DNA of 64,000 bases from Axinella damicornis (GCA_963931865.1 OZ007509.1:11159625-11223624); one strand, 5' to 3'; numbered from the stretch's first letter, positions 10,445 to 21,441 are shown. Program-made: numbers and translations. Notes: generated by a model not told the origin, from the letters alone.

Positions 10445-10541
10445 ATAACTATAACTAATAATCACAGTGATCCACAGGAATGGCTGACTATCGTACACGT
10501 TCCTTGAACTACAAAATGATGATCCTGTTATTTACGCCGCT

Positions 10542-10566
10542 CCCCCCCCCCCCCCCCCCCCCCCCC
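10542..10566. repeat. Poly-C run, 25 bp
   Basis: An uninterrupted C run is one of five G/C homopolymers of 25-42 bp in the window. Its length may be unreliable in the assembly. Confidence 0.9.
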
Positions 10567-10757
10567 AATTTGTACACTACGTCCACTCTAAAGTGGAGGG
10601 AGGGCTTATATTTGAATACACAATTAGTTTTGAGTATACGCCCCCACATACCACATAACGTTTTACGCTGTGCTATGTAAACAAACTATTATGACACTGC
10701 CAAGGTTCATGTTCACATAGTAGACAACACAGCTACAAAAGGTACAAAGGATCAACA

Positions 10758-10950
10758 GAACTGTTCGTGGTCATCATGTTTACAAAGCTGTGTGGTATCC
10801 CTACATCAGCAAGAAGAGCCACCAACGCGAGGGCCATAACGCTCATGACGACTTTGCTCCAGCTGTTCTCAAGAACAGCAATACTGTTGGTCATGTACCA
10901 TGGGAAATTTCCGCTGGCAAAAGAGTACGCAGCAGCAAGATGACTTCACT
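10758..10950 (+). pseudogene. HIRAN-like domain relic
   Basis: The plus frame reads VRGHHVYKAVWYPYI, then NAHDDFAPAVLKN and NTVGHVPWEIS. The pattern (VRGxHVYK, a middle D/E-rich AVAV-like segment, then VGHVPxxIS) matches a short HIRAN-like module that I recall as common in cnidarian and sponge gene models. A second broken copy lies at 57132-57330 inside a TIR element. Here no intact gene surrounds it, and the downstream reading frame runs into a different repeat at 10954. This is a family call from memory, not a search. Confidence 0.5.
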
Positions 10951-10953
10951 GTG

Positions 10954-11259
10954 CAGGGGCGGATGCAGGGAAAAATTTAAGGGGGGGCTACTGCAGGGCC
11001 GCTGCCGAAGGGAGTGAGTAGAGGCGCAAAGCGCCGATCAGTATCTGCGTGAAGCGAGGAAAAAATTTTCACCGTCATTTTTCAGCTGTCTAGATGGGCT
11101 CTCGTTCGCTATCGTAGTGTCTTCCGTGCTTCGTACTGCACTCACTGCTTTCTGGTTTCCGCCTCACTCTCGAGGTGGAAAGGTAGCTAATTGACTGGCA
11201 ACCCACGCCTACTAATTGAAAAGTGGTACGGCCAGACGGCCGGCGCCGCGCTGGCCCTG
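10954..11259. mobile_element. CAGGGGCGG-family short element
   Basis: It starts CAGGGGCGGATGCAGGG and ends in GCGCTGGCCCTG. The internal sequence (GAAAAAATTTTCACCGTCAT, TCTGGTTTCCG) matches the elements at 19555-20069 and 46908-47503. I could not find a clear TSD, so the boundaries are approximate. Confidence 0.6.
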
Positions 11260-11435
11260 GCATGGTGTGATCCGCATCTACTGTGCTGAATGTTGTACCC
11301 ATATGCACACTCCATTCACTTACCAGAAGAAAAAAATTATGATACACAATCTACAAAATAAAGTCATCACACAGATTCACTTCCCAGGAAAAAGATGATA
11401 CACAATGTACAGAAAAGTGTATACACAGTTCTTAC

Positions 11436-11827
11436 TAGTGTTGTGAACCTTGTCCATTTTACCCTAACCGGTTATTGGAAGCCTCATATTGGATATTGAC
11501 CGGTTATTGACAATATTACTAGGCATGCTCTGTCAACTCATCAATAGTAAACTTAATTGATAGTACAGCTTGCAGGGTCTCTTAAGGAGGTGATGGTATA
11601 GACAGGTGTGCTAATTCAATCACATCCTTGAGAGACCCCACCTATCTACCTGTACCTCAACCTGCAAAAGAACCTCAGAAATGTATGTAATGATGACAAT
11701 CATGGTTCAAAACAGACCACGTTTCCAGTGCAGACAATAACTGGTTATTGAAATAGTAAGTCAATAATTGATTGGCAGTGAAATAACTGGTCAATAACCA
11801 GTTATTGGGTACAGGTTCACAACACTA
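11436..11827. mobile_element. hAT-type MITE, TIR TAGTGTTGTGAACC
   Basis: The ends are TAGTGTTGTGAACCTTG and CAGGTTCACAACACTA, with an exact 8-bp TSD GTTCTTAC at 11428-11435 and 11828-11835. TAGTG fits the YARNG start of hAT TIRs. Both arms contain copies of GGTCAATAACCAGTTATTG-like sequence, so the element is internally repetitive and can fold. It sits just past the 3' end of the hAT transposase relic. Confidence 0.85.
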
Positions 11828-11872
11828 GTTCTTACTAACGGTTGTAGGTTTGTTGACATTCGGATACACACA

Positions 11873-14181
11873 CTATAGAAGCTGTAGCTTTCTTGGGTGC
11901 TTTTGTGCAAATCTATCAACAGCATCATCCAAATCAACTGAAATGGCTCTGTGAATGTGCAAAAGAGCCAGACCACTAAGCCTGTCCTCTGTCATCGTGG
12001 TCCTCAAGAACGGTTTTATCCGGCGTAGAGCTGAGAAAGTCCGTTCTGCCTCACATGATGTAACAGGAATTGTGCACAGTAACCTTAACAAGGTAGAAAC
12101 ATTGGGGAAGAGCCTGCTGTCACAGTGATTTAATGCTGTTATTGGGCTGTCTGGTAATTGATCTCGCTCACAGTGTAGAAATTTGTGCTTCCAACAGTGC
12201 AGTTCAGTTTGCAATGAAAGAGGACACGGCAAATCAATTTCGTACAGTGACGCAAGGTTCATAACATTCTCTTGCCAGTCGTTTTTCTTCAAGAAAACAC
12301 TGGGAACCAGGCAGAGTCCAAGAGTTGCAATCTTCGCATTCGATGAGAACCTGTCTTCTAACTCATTCTGAAGGTGGTCCAGGAAAGGAACCGTTAATGA
12401 TCTTCTATAATACACTTCAGGGGATTCAGCATCAACGTTGGCTCGTTGTGTTTGCTTATTGCACCTGCGTGGAATTGAAGGTTTCTCGGTTCCTACTTCC
12501 TCAGTCATGTCCACAGCCAATTCAAACCAAATTGCGTGCCAGTCATCTTCTCAGTTCCTTCAGCTGTTCCTGCACATCTTGAACCAACTCAATTCCCTGG
12601 ACAATATCCAAGGATCTCTGCTGAAGCATTACAGTTAGACCCCTGATGTATGCAAGAACGTTAAACACGACCACCAGTGCCAGAACAAAGGAAAATTTTT
12701 CTATAGCAGCAAGCAAGCTGTTTGCATTAGTGACGGTTTCTCTATTCCATGAGACAGAATCGTCGCCATACGCAATGTCACTAAGAGCTTGTACAAGGGC
12801 AGGATACAAATCAACAAATACTTCTAGGGCATCATGCCGTTCTACCCACCTTGTTCTACACAGAGGTTTGACCCTCTTCTTCTTCACCTCTGGCAATTCA
12901 CATTCAATCACTTCCGCAAGCTTATCCTGCCTCTTTCCATGCTCAAAAAACTTCCATACTTCACTCACACTTCCCATCATATTTCTGACCAGCACTAGGG
13001 AATATGAACTAGCAATTGCCAAGTTCAATATATGACTGCAACAGTGGATGTACGTCACTAAAGGATGTTTTTGTCGTATGATACAGCTTGCACCTTTCCT
13101 TCACAATATATTCATCATCTTCTTCGTGTACACATCTTCTTTGTGTACGTATCTTATCACAAAGGTAACTTGTTCTATTGAAGCTGCATCTTGAACTTCG
13201 TCAGAAATTATAGCAAAGAATCGAGCTTCCTTCACTTGAGCTATTATTGTTTCTAAGATCATACCACCCAGAACTTCAATAATCTCATTTTGTGTCGTCT
13301 TAGAGCGATAAGTTGCATTTCTAGCGCAGTTGTTGAAATGCTCCGCTAACACACTGTCACCAGCACCACATCGAAATTGAAGCAGAACTTGGAAGTTCCC
13401 AGGATTATTGTCACCATCGTCAAGGTGCTTTCCATCATCACGGTGACCCCTTAAAGCAATTCCTTGCCGTCCACAAACTTCCACTGTTGCCATTATTGAT
13501 TTCAGAACTTTTCTGTTCTTCTGTATTTGTGCTGCATATGAAGTATCAAGTTGTGTATCAATACTCTGACGGCTCCCAGACATATATTCAAGTGTTTTAG
13601 TGTACGAATCCTTATGATATTAATTTGTGTTTTTCATGGAGGGTTTCTAGAGCCTAATTGAATTTAACCAATGGAGTTGTCACGAGAGAACCAGGCTTCC
13701 CTCCTCTTTTCAATGAAGATGGAAATGCTAAACAGTAGGCACAGTATCCACCATTTTCTGATCTACTGTATCCTTGCCAGGGGTACTTAGAAAACCAAGA
13801 GCTCTGAAACCGCCGTAACTGTTGGCCTTCTAGGACTTTTGGGAAGTTGAAGTGTTCGGGGTGGTCAAGGTTCTTCAGTACCTTGTATTTATCTTCATCT
13901 GAGATCCTGCCCCTTAGGAGGCTAATTTTAATAGTTCCAAGGTCATATGGCCCTACTACAGGTAACGTATTTGAACTGGAACACTCACCATGAGCACTTG
14001 CAGTGGCTCCCGGTGATACTTCCAGTCGTGAATCAGAGTCCGACGAAGATTCGCCGTAATCACCAATGTCAGAGTCCAAAGATTCGCCTCGGTCTCGTTG
14101 AAAGAAGTCCAGCATTGAGGTCGACCTTCCTTTCAATTTCTTTGTTGCTGGTTCCATAGCGCTACCAAAAAACATGTCCAC
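11873..14181 (-). pseudogene. hAT transposase relic (DUF4371 / ZMYM-like type)
   Basis: Four consecutive minus-strand frames, 13654-14181, 13101-13583, 12543-13058 and 11873-12520, read like one hAT transposase of about 760 residues broken by at least three frameshifts or stops. The first has a TTF-type zinc-finger segment (SSWFSKYPWQGYS, GYCAYCLAF). The second has the RNase-H fold start with FFAIISDEVQD (a candidate first catalytic Asp). The third has CRTRWVERHDALEVF. The last has the C-terminal dimerisation block (LLCTIPVTSCEAERTFSALR, RIKPFLRTTM, RLSGLALLHIH). It would cut and paste hAT DNA with 8-bp TSDs. The start chosen is the ATG at 14181, giving MDMFFGSAMEP. The TIRs of this copy are not resolved. 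The acidic Ser-rich stretch after residue 25 is normal for the family. Confidence 0.85.
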
Positions 14182-14194
14182 GCGCTAGATAAGG

Positions 14195-14830
14195 CTATTG
14201 ACTTGAAGATTCCAACAGCGAAAGCAAAAGAACATGCTTGCCGAACACGTTGGGTTCAACGTATTGAGTTTTTTTGGAGATGCTCCCTGCTGTTCACGCT
14301 ACACTACAGGCCATGGGTTCCCCTAATCAGTACAAGGAGCTTAATAATTGGAGCTGGGATGGAGAAACTATCACCAAGAAGATAATTATTTGCAGAGACG
14401 ACGAAGTTGGGCCAGGATCTACATGGAGAGCAATTTCAGCTACGTACGTCAGCCAAGAATTGTGAGTCACCAGATGCATAGAAGCAATCCTCAAATACCT
14501 AATCCAGAGGACTACTTTCGCATTACTCTATAATTATGACAAGTTCCTTTCTCATGTAATTGCTGAGCTACAGGAGAGATTTGTAGACAATCCTGCTCAT
14601 GACATTTCAACCGGCCTCCTCAATCTCCTTCCAAGTGAATGCATCCACCTTCAGGTTGAAGCTGCTTTAGCAATTGCGGCTAGAATACCAACCACACTTA
14701 CTAAAGCAGCTGATTTTTACGATCACGATTTACCTCATACGATGATGCATGAGAACATGATAGGCCTTCTGAAGTTCATAACAAGTTGATGTGGAAGGGC
14801 AGCGAAGAACGGGACACCGTTCTTCTCCAT
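14195..14830 (+). pseudogene. Second hAT transposase relic, opposite strand
   Basis: The plus strand carries a decayed copy of the same protein type: ACRTRWVQRIE near 14230, LEMLPAVHATLQAMGS, NNWSWDGETI, then DKFLSHVIAELQERF near 14550 and LLNLLPSECIHLQVE. Segments lie in different frames, so it is not functional. It lies head to head with the minus-strand hAT relic, 14 bp from its start codon. The motif wording differs enough that it is a separate copy or subfamily rather than an inverted duplicate. Confidence 0.65.
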
Positions 14831-15450
14831 GCATGCATTATTGTCAACGCAAACCGAAACGGTGTAGCATAGCTCAAGTGGTAGTCACGCAGTAGTCGTG
14901 GCCCGGAGACAGCAGCACTGATGTATGGTCTGTGAATAAAGTCTGTTGCTACTTGCTATTGAGGAATGAACTGCTGTGTGCGCTCTTGAACTATTATGGC
15001 AGCATGCCTCACTCATTCTAGCTCAATGTCACTCATATTGACAGCACATCTCACTCATTTGCTTGCCATGAGCACCTAGGAACAGTGCAGCTCACAAGCT
15101 TGTAAGTAATAACTAATGAATTTTACCCGGGAATGCCCAGGCCTGAAACCGCCTATGGTGGTACAGACAGTCCTCATCATCTCAGGAGCCCCACGTGTTT
15201 GGTGAGACTCCAGAGTCCAGTATACACAAGTTCCCATTTCTGATAACATGCTAATCAATCAGGCAGCAGTTAAACCATTTTACCAGTTTCCAAGCACACA
15301 ATCGCTTACAGTATGCGCACGTGGCCGGCCGCGGGATATATGACCCTTTATTTCCCGCAAATACTGTAACCTGATTGGTTAGGTATAGTAATTACATACT
15401 CTGAAGTGGTCCAGCCTGTGAAGCCACACTAAGAGCACACAAATCAATTA
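14831..15450. other. Spacer, no gene seen
   Basis: No convincing ORF. The sequence ACCGTTCTTCTCCATGCATG marks the end of the hAT relic, and the rest is unique-looking. Confidence 0.4.
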
Positions 15451-15451
15451 G

Positions 15452-15756
15452 GGAGGGAGGGAGGGAGGGAGGGAGGGAGGGAGGGAGGGAGGGGAGGAGG
15501 GAGGGAGGGAGGGAGGGAGGGAGGGAGGGAGGGAGGGAGGGAGGGAGGGAGGGAGGGAGGGAGGGAGAGGGAGGGAGGGAGGGAGGGAGGGAGGGAGGGA
15601 GGGAGGGAGGGAGAGGGAGGGAGGGAGGGAGGGAGAGGGAGGGAGGGAGGGAGGGAGAGGGAGGGAGGGAGAGGGAGGGAGGGAGGGAGGGAGGGAGGGA
15701 TCGGAGGGAGGGAGGGAGGGATCGGAGGGAGGGAGGGAGGGAGGGAGGGAGGGAGG
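15452..15756 (+). repeat. (GGGA)n array, about 305 bp
   Basis: The GGGA tetranucleotide is repeated almost without break, with occasional GGGAGA slips and two TCGG interruptions. It is rich in potential G-quadruplexes on the plus strand. The long Pro/Ser/Leu minus ORFs across it are translation artefacts. Confidence 0.95.
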
Positions 15757-15837
15757 TCCATGCCACCCTGCACAACCCACAGCTGGCAACCCTGCACAAC
15801 CCATTGCCCCGGCACATCCCCTAGCTAGCAACCTACA

Positions 15838-15990
15838 GCAAACAGTTGCCTCCACGAGCAGGAAAGGACAATTCTCAGCTGGTGGAAATATCAGAAGAAT
15901 CACGTGGACTTCACTGCTTGAATGAGGTGTGCAATTGCCATGACGTTACATCCGAATACAGTTTCAACTCACAGAAGTTGCCAGGCTACA
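15838..15990 (+). repeat. Dispersed repeat shared with 57730-57885
   Basis: About 150 bp (from CAAACAGTTGCCTCCACGAG to ACAGAAGTTGCCAGGC) matches the right half of the TIR element at 57532-57905. It includes the shared CTTGAATGAGGTxTGCAATT and CATGACGTTACATC. Here the TIR end itself is missing, so this is a truncated copy. Confidence 0.75.
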
Positions 15991-16039
15991 TGGCAATGGG
16001 TATAGCCCTAGTATCAAATCTGGTGAAAACCACAATCAT

Positions 16040-16330
16040 GTCCTCTTGCAAGATACATAAAGCAAAGTTAGTATCCGCTGAAGACGCACACTCCACAAGT
16101 TCACAAAACTCTGCTGTGAATCTAAAGTACGTAGGAACCCTGGCTGTCAAGCTGGCAAGAGGTTCGATGTTTGGAGACAGTCATGATGAAATGTACCATC
16201 ATGGGCGAGCAAGAAGTGCCCAGTCTTCCAACCGCTGAACTGATGAAACTAAAGAGGCTCCTAGCAATTTAAGTTGTGGACTTCTTGCCATGAGTTCGAA
16301 CCACTGTGGAAAGTTGATGTACTAAGACAA
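16040..16330 (+). pseudogene. BEN-domain-like relic
   Basis: The frames read YVGTLAVKLARGSMFGD, then after a one-base shift VMMKCTIMGEQEVPSLP, TAELMKLKRLL, and after another shift CHEFEPLWKVDV. This order (AVxLAR..FFGDDV..CTVxG..LPxxEL..LK, then EFEPLW) is that of a BEN domain, a DNA-binding helical domain. At least two frame breaks and one in-frame stop make it a relic. It may have belonged to a host gene or to an element. The assignment is from recalled family patterns. Confidence 0.45.
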
Positions 16331-17264
16331 GAATGCAAATGTGATCGCCACAAAAGGCGATAAACTCTTTGTGGGGCACTTTCTAATCTCCTTCGGAATG
16401 TGCTTACCATTCCAGGTAAACAATGGAAAGATGGCTGTGTAACAGAACAATTCGCACCATACAACGATGGCACTTTTAGAAAGGAACAGAACTTTGTATG
16501 TAGTGGCTGCAATTGAGTTGCTGCACCATCTCTTAGGAGTAAACACCACAAAGTCCCACAGTAATGTCAACACTGCCCTGTTGGCTGCAGGTAATGAAAC
16601 TACGTACACTACATACAGCAAGCTGCTAGTGAACACTCACAATCAATTGTATGTAGGCATGTAAGATCGTCCACTTTTGAGCATCACCCCCACAATTTCC
16701 AATTTACTTGATACAGGAGAACAGGATGAAACTACACAGTCACAGTAGAACACCACTCCTTGGTGGTGGGAGGGGCAGAGCAGCATTGATTGTGTTCTGT
16801 ATAGTAGCTACTAAGATGGGAGGGGCTCAGTGTAACATGGCACAAGTAGAGAGGCATTTGTGTTCGCTTAAGTTCAAAGTAAAGCCAGGGCGTGTTTGGT
16901 GGTCCTGCTCCTGCCACCACATGACCTTCGTTACTTGGCATAATTATACCATCCTTCATAGGTATACTGTTTATGTCTGGCCATTATCATCCCTGATGTT
17001 GACGGACAAGCAGAAATGTCTGTCCAACGACCAACCAAGATAATTTGCCCAGCCCCTTCCCATCGCAGCAGAACACAATGCAGCCTCATCCACCCCAGCA
17101 GAATACACACGATAAAAGTCACCCCCCATCTCCGCATGAGATGTTCACTACTTCATGACATCTTTACAACTTACAGAAACGTTTACGTGATCAGACACTG
17201 CCATCGATAGTCGCTGCTCTTAGATTGTAGTCACACACTCCAATCTTCTGGAGTCTGGTGAGCT
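16331..17264. other. Spacer, no gene recognised
   Basis: Several ORFs of 65-110 codons on both strands overlap one another without domains. I see no repeats beyond short Ts and As. Confidence 0.4.
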
Positions 17265-17447
17265 AGGGAGGGGTCAGAGGGAGGGAGGGAGGGAGGGATG
17301 AGAGGGAGGGAGGGAGGGAGGGAGGGAGGGAGGGAGGGAGGGAGGGAGGGAGGGAGGGAGGGAGGGAGGGAGGGAGGGAGGGAGGGAGGGAGGGAGGGAG
17401 GGAGGGAGGGGGGAGGGAGGGAGGGAGGGAGCGAGGGAGCCAGGGAG
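17265..17447 (+). repeat. Second (GGGA)n array
   Basis: This is the same GGGA tetranucleotide on the same strand as at 15452-15756, about 180 bp, ending GAGCCAGGGAGTATACG. It is again potential G-quadruplex sequence. Confidence 0.95.
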
Positions 17448-17727
17448 TATACGTATTTCAGCCATGCCGATTGAAAATGGCAGCTTCTGCTGCATGGCTA
17501 GTCAAAAGAGGCCACACACTAGCTATATGCACACAAGATCACTCCAAAATTAGTTGACATGGTGAATCAATTAAAATTGTTTACAGTAAGCGAACCGTTC
17601 TTGGATTGTGCTGACGATGCCCTCCGCCCCTCTACCAACTTGATCGACTCTGCCTAGCCTCTTCCCCATACATGCACTGCATGGTAATTGCACTTTGACC
17701 CATCGCTCCATCCATCTGCTGCAAGCC

Positions 17728-17766
17728 TAGCCTCGTTCCCAGGCTCTCGTTCTCGGAACGAGGCTA
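17728..17766. mobile_element. 39-bp foldback copy of TAGCCTCG family
   Basis: TAGCCTCGTTCCCAGGCTCT and its inverse meet almost directly. The flanking 9-mers CTGCAAGCC and CAGCAGGCC match at 7 of 9 positions, compatible with an aged TSD. Confidence 0.6.
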
Positions 17767-17952
17767 CAGCAGGCCGGCGCCGCGCCGAGCCGGCCACATG
17801 CGCGGCATATGCGCGGCAACTTCGCGAAGTCCTGACTCCAAGAGGCCAGTGATCTGTGATGGTCTCAGCAGACATGCAGCTGTGTACAAGAGTACAAGAG
17901 TCCTGCCCAGGTACATACTACTCAGTTCCGGATGAGGTTTGGAATGAAGGCC

Positions 17953-17990
17953 GGGGGGGGGGGGGGGGGGGGGGGGGGGGAGCATGAATA
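17953..17990 (+). repeat. Poly-G run, 38 bp
   Basis: An uninterrupted G run; its assembled length is uncertain. Confidence 0.9.
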
Positions 17991-18117
17991 GGTGTGGGGG
18001 AGGCTGGACCACACTGCAGAAAGGCTCTGGACTGTTTGACTGCACTGTGTATCAGCCATTGACCATTGACTGTGTGCACATTGGACAAAGGGATGGTTGG
18101 CTGTGCTGGGGGGCACC

Positions 18118-18729
18118 TAGCCTCGGTCCCAGGCTCTCTCCTCTAAAAACGGGGGGAGGAGAGAGCCTTGGTAACATTCACGTAAAAAGCTGTCGACTTC
18201 CGGCGCCTGGATTTGGCGGACCCAATCAGATTGCAGAACAAAACCACGTGAACACGTGAACGTTTTGTAGGCGTCTACCTTCACTGCCGTGCTAATGCAC
18301 GAATTGTAGACTCAGAACTGAATGCTCCAGGACAGAGTAACTCTCAGTGATTGGCAAAAGGCAGTTGACAGGGTGTGCGAGAGGGCCACTGGTCTGATCT
18401 CGCTGTTCACTGCGGGTTGTTTGCCGGACCAGCTCGTTCGTCGTTTGTCGCCGCTTACAGGATCGATGGTTCACAAGGTGAGCTCTCCTGGTTAGCTGTA
18501 GAATTGTCTCGGACTTCTGTGAAGCTGGGGATACCTTGAAAATGAAGAGCGATATTGTCAATAGCGCGTGACTGATTTGTAACTCACGCGACATTTACCA
18601 CAAAAGTAGAAGTGTCCTTCGTTTATCACATGGCTGATGACGCGCCGGAAGTCGACAGCTTTTCTAGCGAATGTTACCAGGCTCTCTCCTCCCCCCGTTT
18701 TTAGAGGAGAGAGCCTGGGACCGAGGCTA
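18118..18729. mobile_element. TAGCCTCG-family element, 612 bp, exact 9-bp TSD
   Basis: The left TIR is TAGCCTCGGTCCCAGGCTCT and the right is its inverse. The arms share about 80 bp, including AAAAACGGGGGGAGGAGAGA and a GTCGACTTCCGGCG block. The TSD GGGGGCACC is exact at 18109-18117 and 18730-18738. The interior has a 100-codon minus ORF (18292-18594, MSRELQISHALL) whose surroundings are shared with the element at 61527-62128, so this is one subfamily. That ORF has no recognised domain. Confidence 0.9.
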
Positions 18730-18738
18730 GGGGGCACC

Positions 18739-18870
18739 ATGGACGACCCGGGGTGTCCCATTTGGCCCATGGGACAAAGGGATTGGATGGATGACTTGGA
18801 CAAGGCTGGAGTTGCGGGGGTATATTCGTGGATAACCCATGGTGTCCCTTGACCCATGGGACAAAGGAAT
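18739..18870. repeat. Diverged repeats of CCCATGGGACAAAGG
   Basis: CCCATGGGACAAAGGGATTGG at about 18768 recurs at about 18852 with few changes, and a partial copy lies at about 18078. Non-coding. Confidence 0.5.
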
Positions 18871-18983
18871 TGGTCATTGAGGGTAGCCTACATTGCAAAA
18901 CTTCGCCTATTAACTAAATCATTTTAATGGGTCAATAGTATTCCCTGCAATATGTAGTTTGCTGACATGCTAAGATGTTTTTT

Positions 18984-19440
18984 TGTGGAACGAGGCTAGT
19001 GACACCCCACCACACAAGAACAACTGGCTGTGAAAAACCTCAAGGGGGTGTGAAATTTCTGGGAAGCTGTGTATGCAAGTCTCCTAAATGGCTTACCGTC
19101 TCCTGCAATTCATTTTGTGCGAAGTGCGCGGTCTCTGTCTTTCTCGGCAAGGTCCCGCAGTGCACACGATATGCCCGGCACCAAGCGGTTTGTGCAAGTT
19201 GCCACCATGGGAATAGAGCTTTAAGGCTAACTATAGGCAGTGTTTTGACACTATGTTTAGTTGTATCTCATTGAGCAATGCAACCTTTGTGGTAGTGGTA
19301 AACAGAAAGCCTAGCCACATTTTCATGCTAGCGTAAATCCGAGGGGCAACCACACTCCTGGTAGGTGCTGCAGCACAAGCTAAGTGTGACAGTTTCTTTC
19401 GTGCAACCAAAAGCAGCGCGTGGGCCAGGGAACGAGGCTA
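18984..19440. mobile_element. Two solo right ends of TAGCCTCG family
   Basis: GGAACGAGGCTA occurs at about 18985-18998 and GGGAACGAGGCTA at about 19428-19440, both in the same orientation. The paired left ends are missing, so these are fragments or a truncated element. Confidence 0.45.
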
Positions 19441-19554
19441 CCGAAATGGAAATTTGAACTGTTGTGTTCCAAATAATACATTTTGGAATCAAATTGAGAA
19501 TCTATGTTGTGATACATACGTAAGTGAAGTTGAGGAATGATTTATCACTGATAG

Positions 19555-20069
19555 CAGTGGCGGATCTAGAGATTTGGAAAGGGGGGTTCAGTGGTGAATG
19601 TAGTGAACAGAGGTGCGAAGTGTCGATCTGTCTTCCGCGAGAAGTCGGGAAAAATTTTTTCGCCGTCATTTTTCAGTTGCCTGGATGGGCTGTTGTAGCA
19701 CCTTCGTGCTTTGCACTGCACTGCCACTGCTCTCTGGTTTCCGTGCAATCCTTGACCGTCTGCATGACTCTCGCAATGCGCTCTTGCTCTAGCTCTCGAC
19801 GTGGATTAATTCCTTCCATTTAAGTGTACAAATAAATGTTTAAATGTTTACCTACGGTATCACCGTACCGTATACCGTATTAAAACTAGCTGGAAGTCAG
19901 AACCGAAGCAACTCTAGGCCTAGTCAAACGTCTGAAGATCAGTAAGGAACTGATACGTGAGTGTGTAACTGTGCCTCAGCCTAGCCCTGGTTGTTGCTGC
20001 ATGCCACTGCTGCATAAACATTCATGTGCCGCCAAAGGGGGTGCATTGCACCCCCTAAATCCGCCACTG
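19555..20069. mobile_element. CAGTGGCGGAT-family element, 515 bp
   Basis: It starts CAGTGGCGGATCTAGAGATT and ends in AAATCCGCCACTG. The direct repeat GATAG at 19550-19554 and 20070-20074 suggests a 5-bp TSD. Internal sequence (GAAAAATTTTTTCGCCGTCA, CTCTGGTTTCCGTGC) links it to 10954-11259 and 46908-47503. No transposase is encoded. Confidence 0.8.
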
Positions 20070-20074
20070 GATAG

Positions 20075-21060
20075 GTAATTGTTGATGTTGGACAATTTGA
20101 AAAGTTTGGTGGTGATTGTTGAGCTAGGACGATGTGAAGTACATGTAGCTGTATGTTCAGAACTTGTCACTCCAGGTAGTCTGTGGTGGAGAGAGTAAAT
20201 TGTCTCATTATTTCAGTGCCATATTGCTAATTTGTCTGGTGTGTGGGTTTGGGAATAGCAGTAGGTTGTCAGTCGTTATTTAAGGAATTGGAATTTGGTG
20301 CTTGCGACAGTCATGTGTGTAGGTATATAGAGTTGGAGTGCAGTGGTTGACAAATATGAATTTGGTACTTGCTACTGGTTGGAGTGCTATTGGGGTTGAT
20401 AAATTCTTGATTGATAATACAAGTAGTAATTAGTTGTGTAATCCATGATGTGATGGGCCGTCTGTATTCGGTGGACTGGACTGTGGGACTGGACTCACAG
20501 AAGCAAGTATATGGTGATCACTTCCCCATGCACCAAGCAAAGCAGGTAGCATCGTATACGTGCTGACGGTATGGCTGCAGGTGCTGTATATATATCCTAC
20601 TGAGCTTGAGCATATGCTGACTATGAGCTACTGTAGCTCAGTGTGCAGGAAAATAACGTGTCTAATGATGTGGCTCTGATGGAAGCTGGAAAGAACCTCC
20701 AAGGCCTCAATTGTACCTACGTACCTACCACACGTGTGCACAGGTACCTTTCTGGTCTGGAAGGGAGGCATTCTCAGGTAGCTGAATTTTGCTGGAGGGC
20801 ACACTGCCCATGGATCTGCACCTTGAGTACTATCTTGCACAGGTACATCCCCACCCTCCTCGTTGTCAGTACAGGGAGGACCGGCTTTCACCCACACCAT
20901 CATGTGCCAGTGAATGGCCTGCTGCCTGCCTGTCATCAACACTCCTGGCTAGATTGTGAAGCCCCCCAACCATGTGACAGAGTTGCCTGAGTCTGAGGCC
21001 AGCAGTCATACACACTCAATGTGACAAAGAAATCAGGTTCTACCACAGTGCGTGGGCGTT
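20075..21060. other. Spacer, no gene seen
   Basis: Non-coding by inspection. Overlapping ORFs of 104 and 115 codons on opposite strands near 20.63-20.99 kb have no recognised motif. Confidence 0.4.
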
Positions 21061-21216
21061 CCTTTGACGTACCGCGGAGGATAAATCGCATAACCTCTGC
21101 TATGATGTCATAGCGGAGGTTATGCAATTTATCCTCCGCGGTACATCAATCGCATAACCTCCGCTATGATGTCATAGCGGAGGTTATGCGATTTATCCTC
21201 CGCGGTACATCAAAGG
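21061..21216. mobile_element. Compound palindrome (two nested hairpins)
   Basis: The arms CCTTTGACGTACCGCGG and CCGCGGTACATCAAAGG bracket two consecutive near-perfect palindromes built from ATCGCATAACCTCYGCTATG. Each is centred on ATGATGTCAT. It is probably a foldback transposon that duplicated internally. Confidence 0.8.
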
Positions 21217-21312
21217 ATCGCCACGCTGTGCTGAGAACCAGAGAGTTGTAGCTGTCTAGCAGCCGGATCCAGCTACTAACTTGACTTGGAGGTTATGTCT
21301 GTGGTAGAAGCC

Positions 21313-21441
21313 GGATCTACTACGTTGACTCGGGGGTTATGTGGTTTATCCTCCCTGGGAAAGTTTAGCCTCGGCTTCACCTCGGCCAAACTTTCCCGCC
21401 GGGGATGAATCGCATAACCTCTGCGTCGACGTAGTAGATCC
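21313..21441. mobile_element. Foldback element related to the 21.1-kb palindrome
   Basis: GGATCTACTACGTTGAC and GTCGACGTAGTAGATCC form the outer arms. The inner part (GGTTTATCCTCCCxGGGAAAG against CTTTCCCGCCGGGGATGAAT) shares GGTTATG and ATCCTCC blocks with the neighbouring palindrome. Confidence 0.65.

Noticed and set aside
15392..15903. Long Pro/Ser/Leu ORFs on the minus strand
   Set aside because: They translate the (GGGA)n array in three frames and have no sequence outside the repeat that looks coding.
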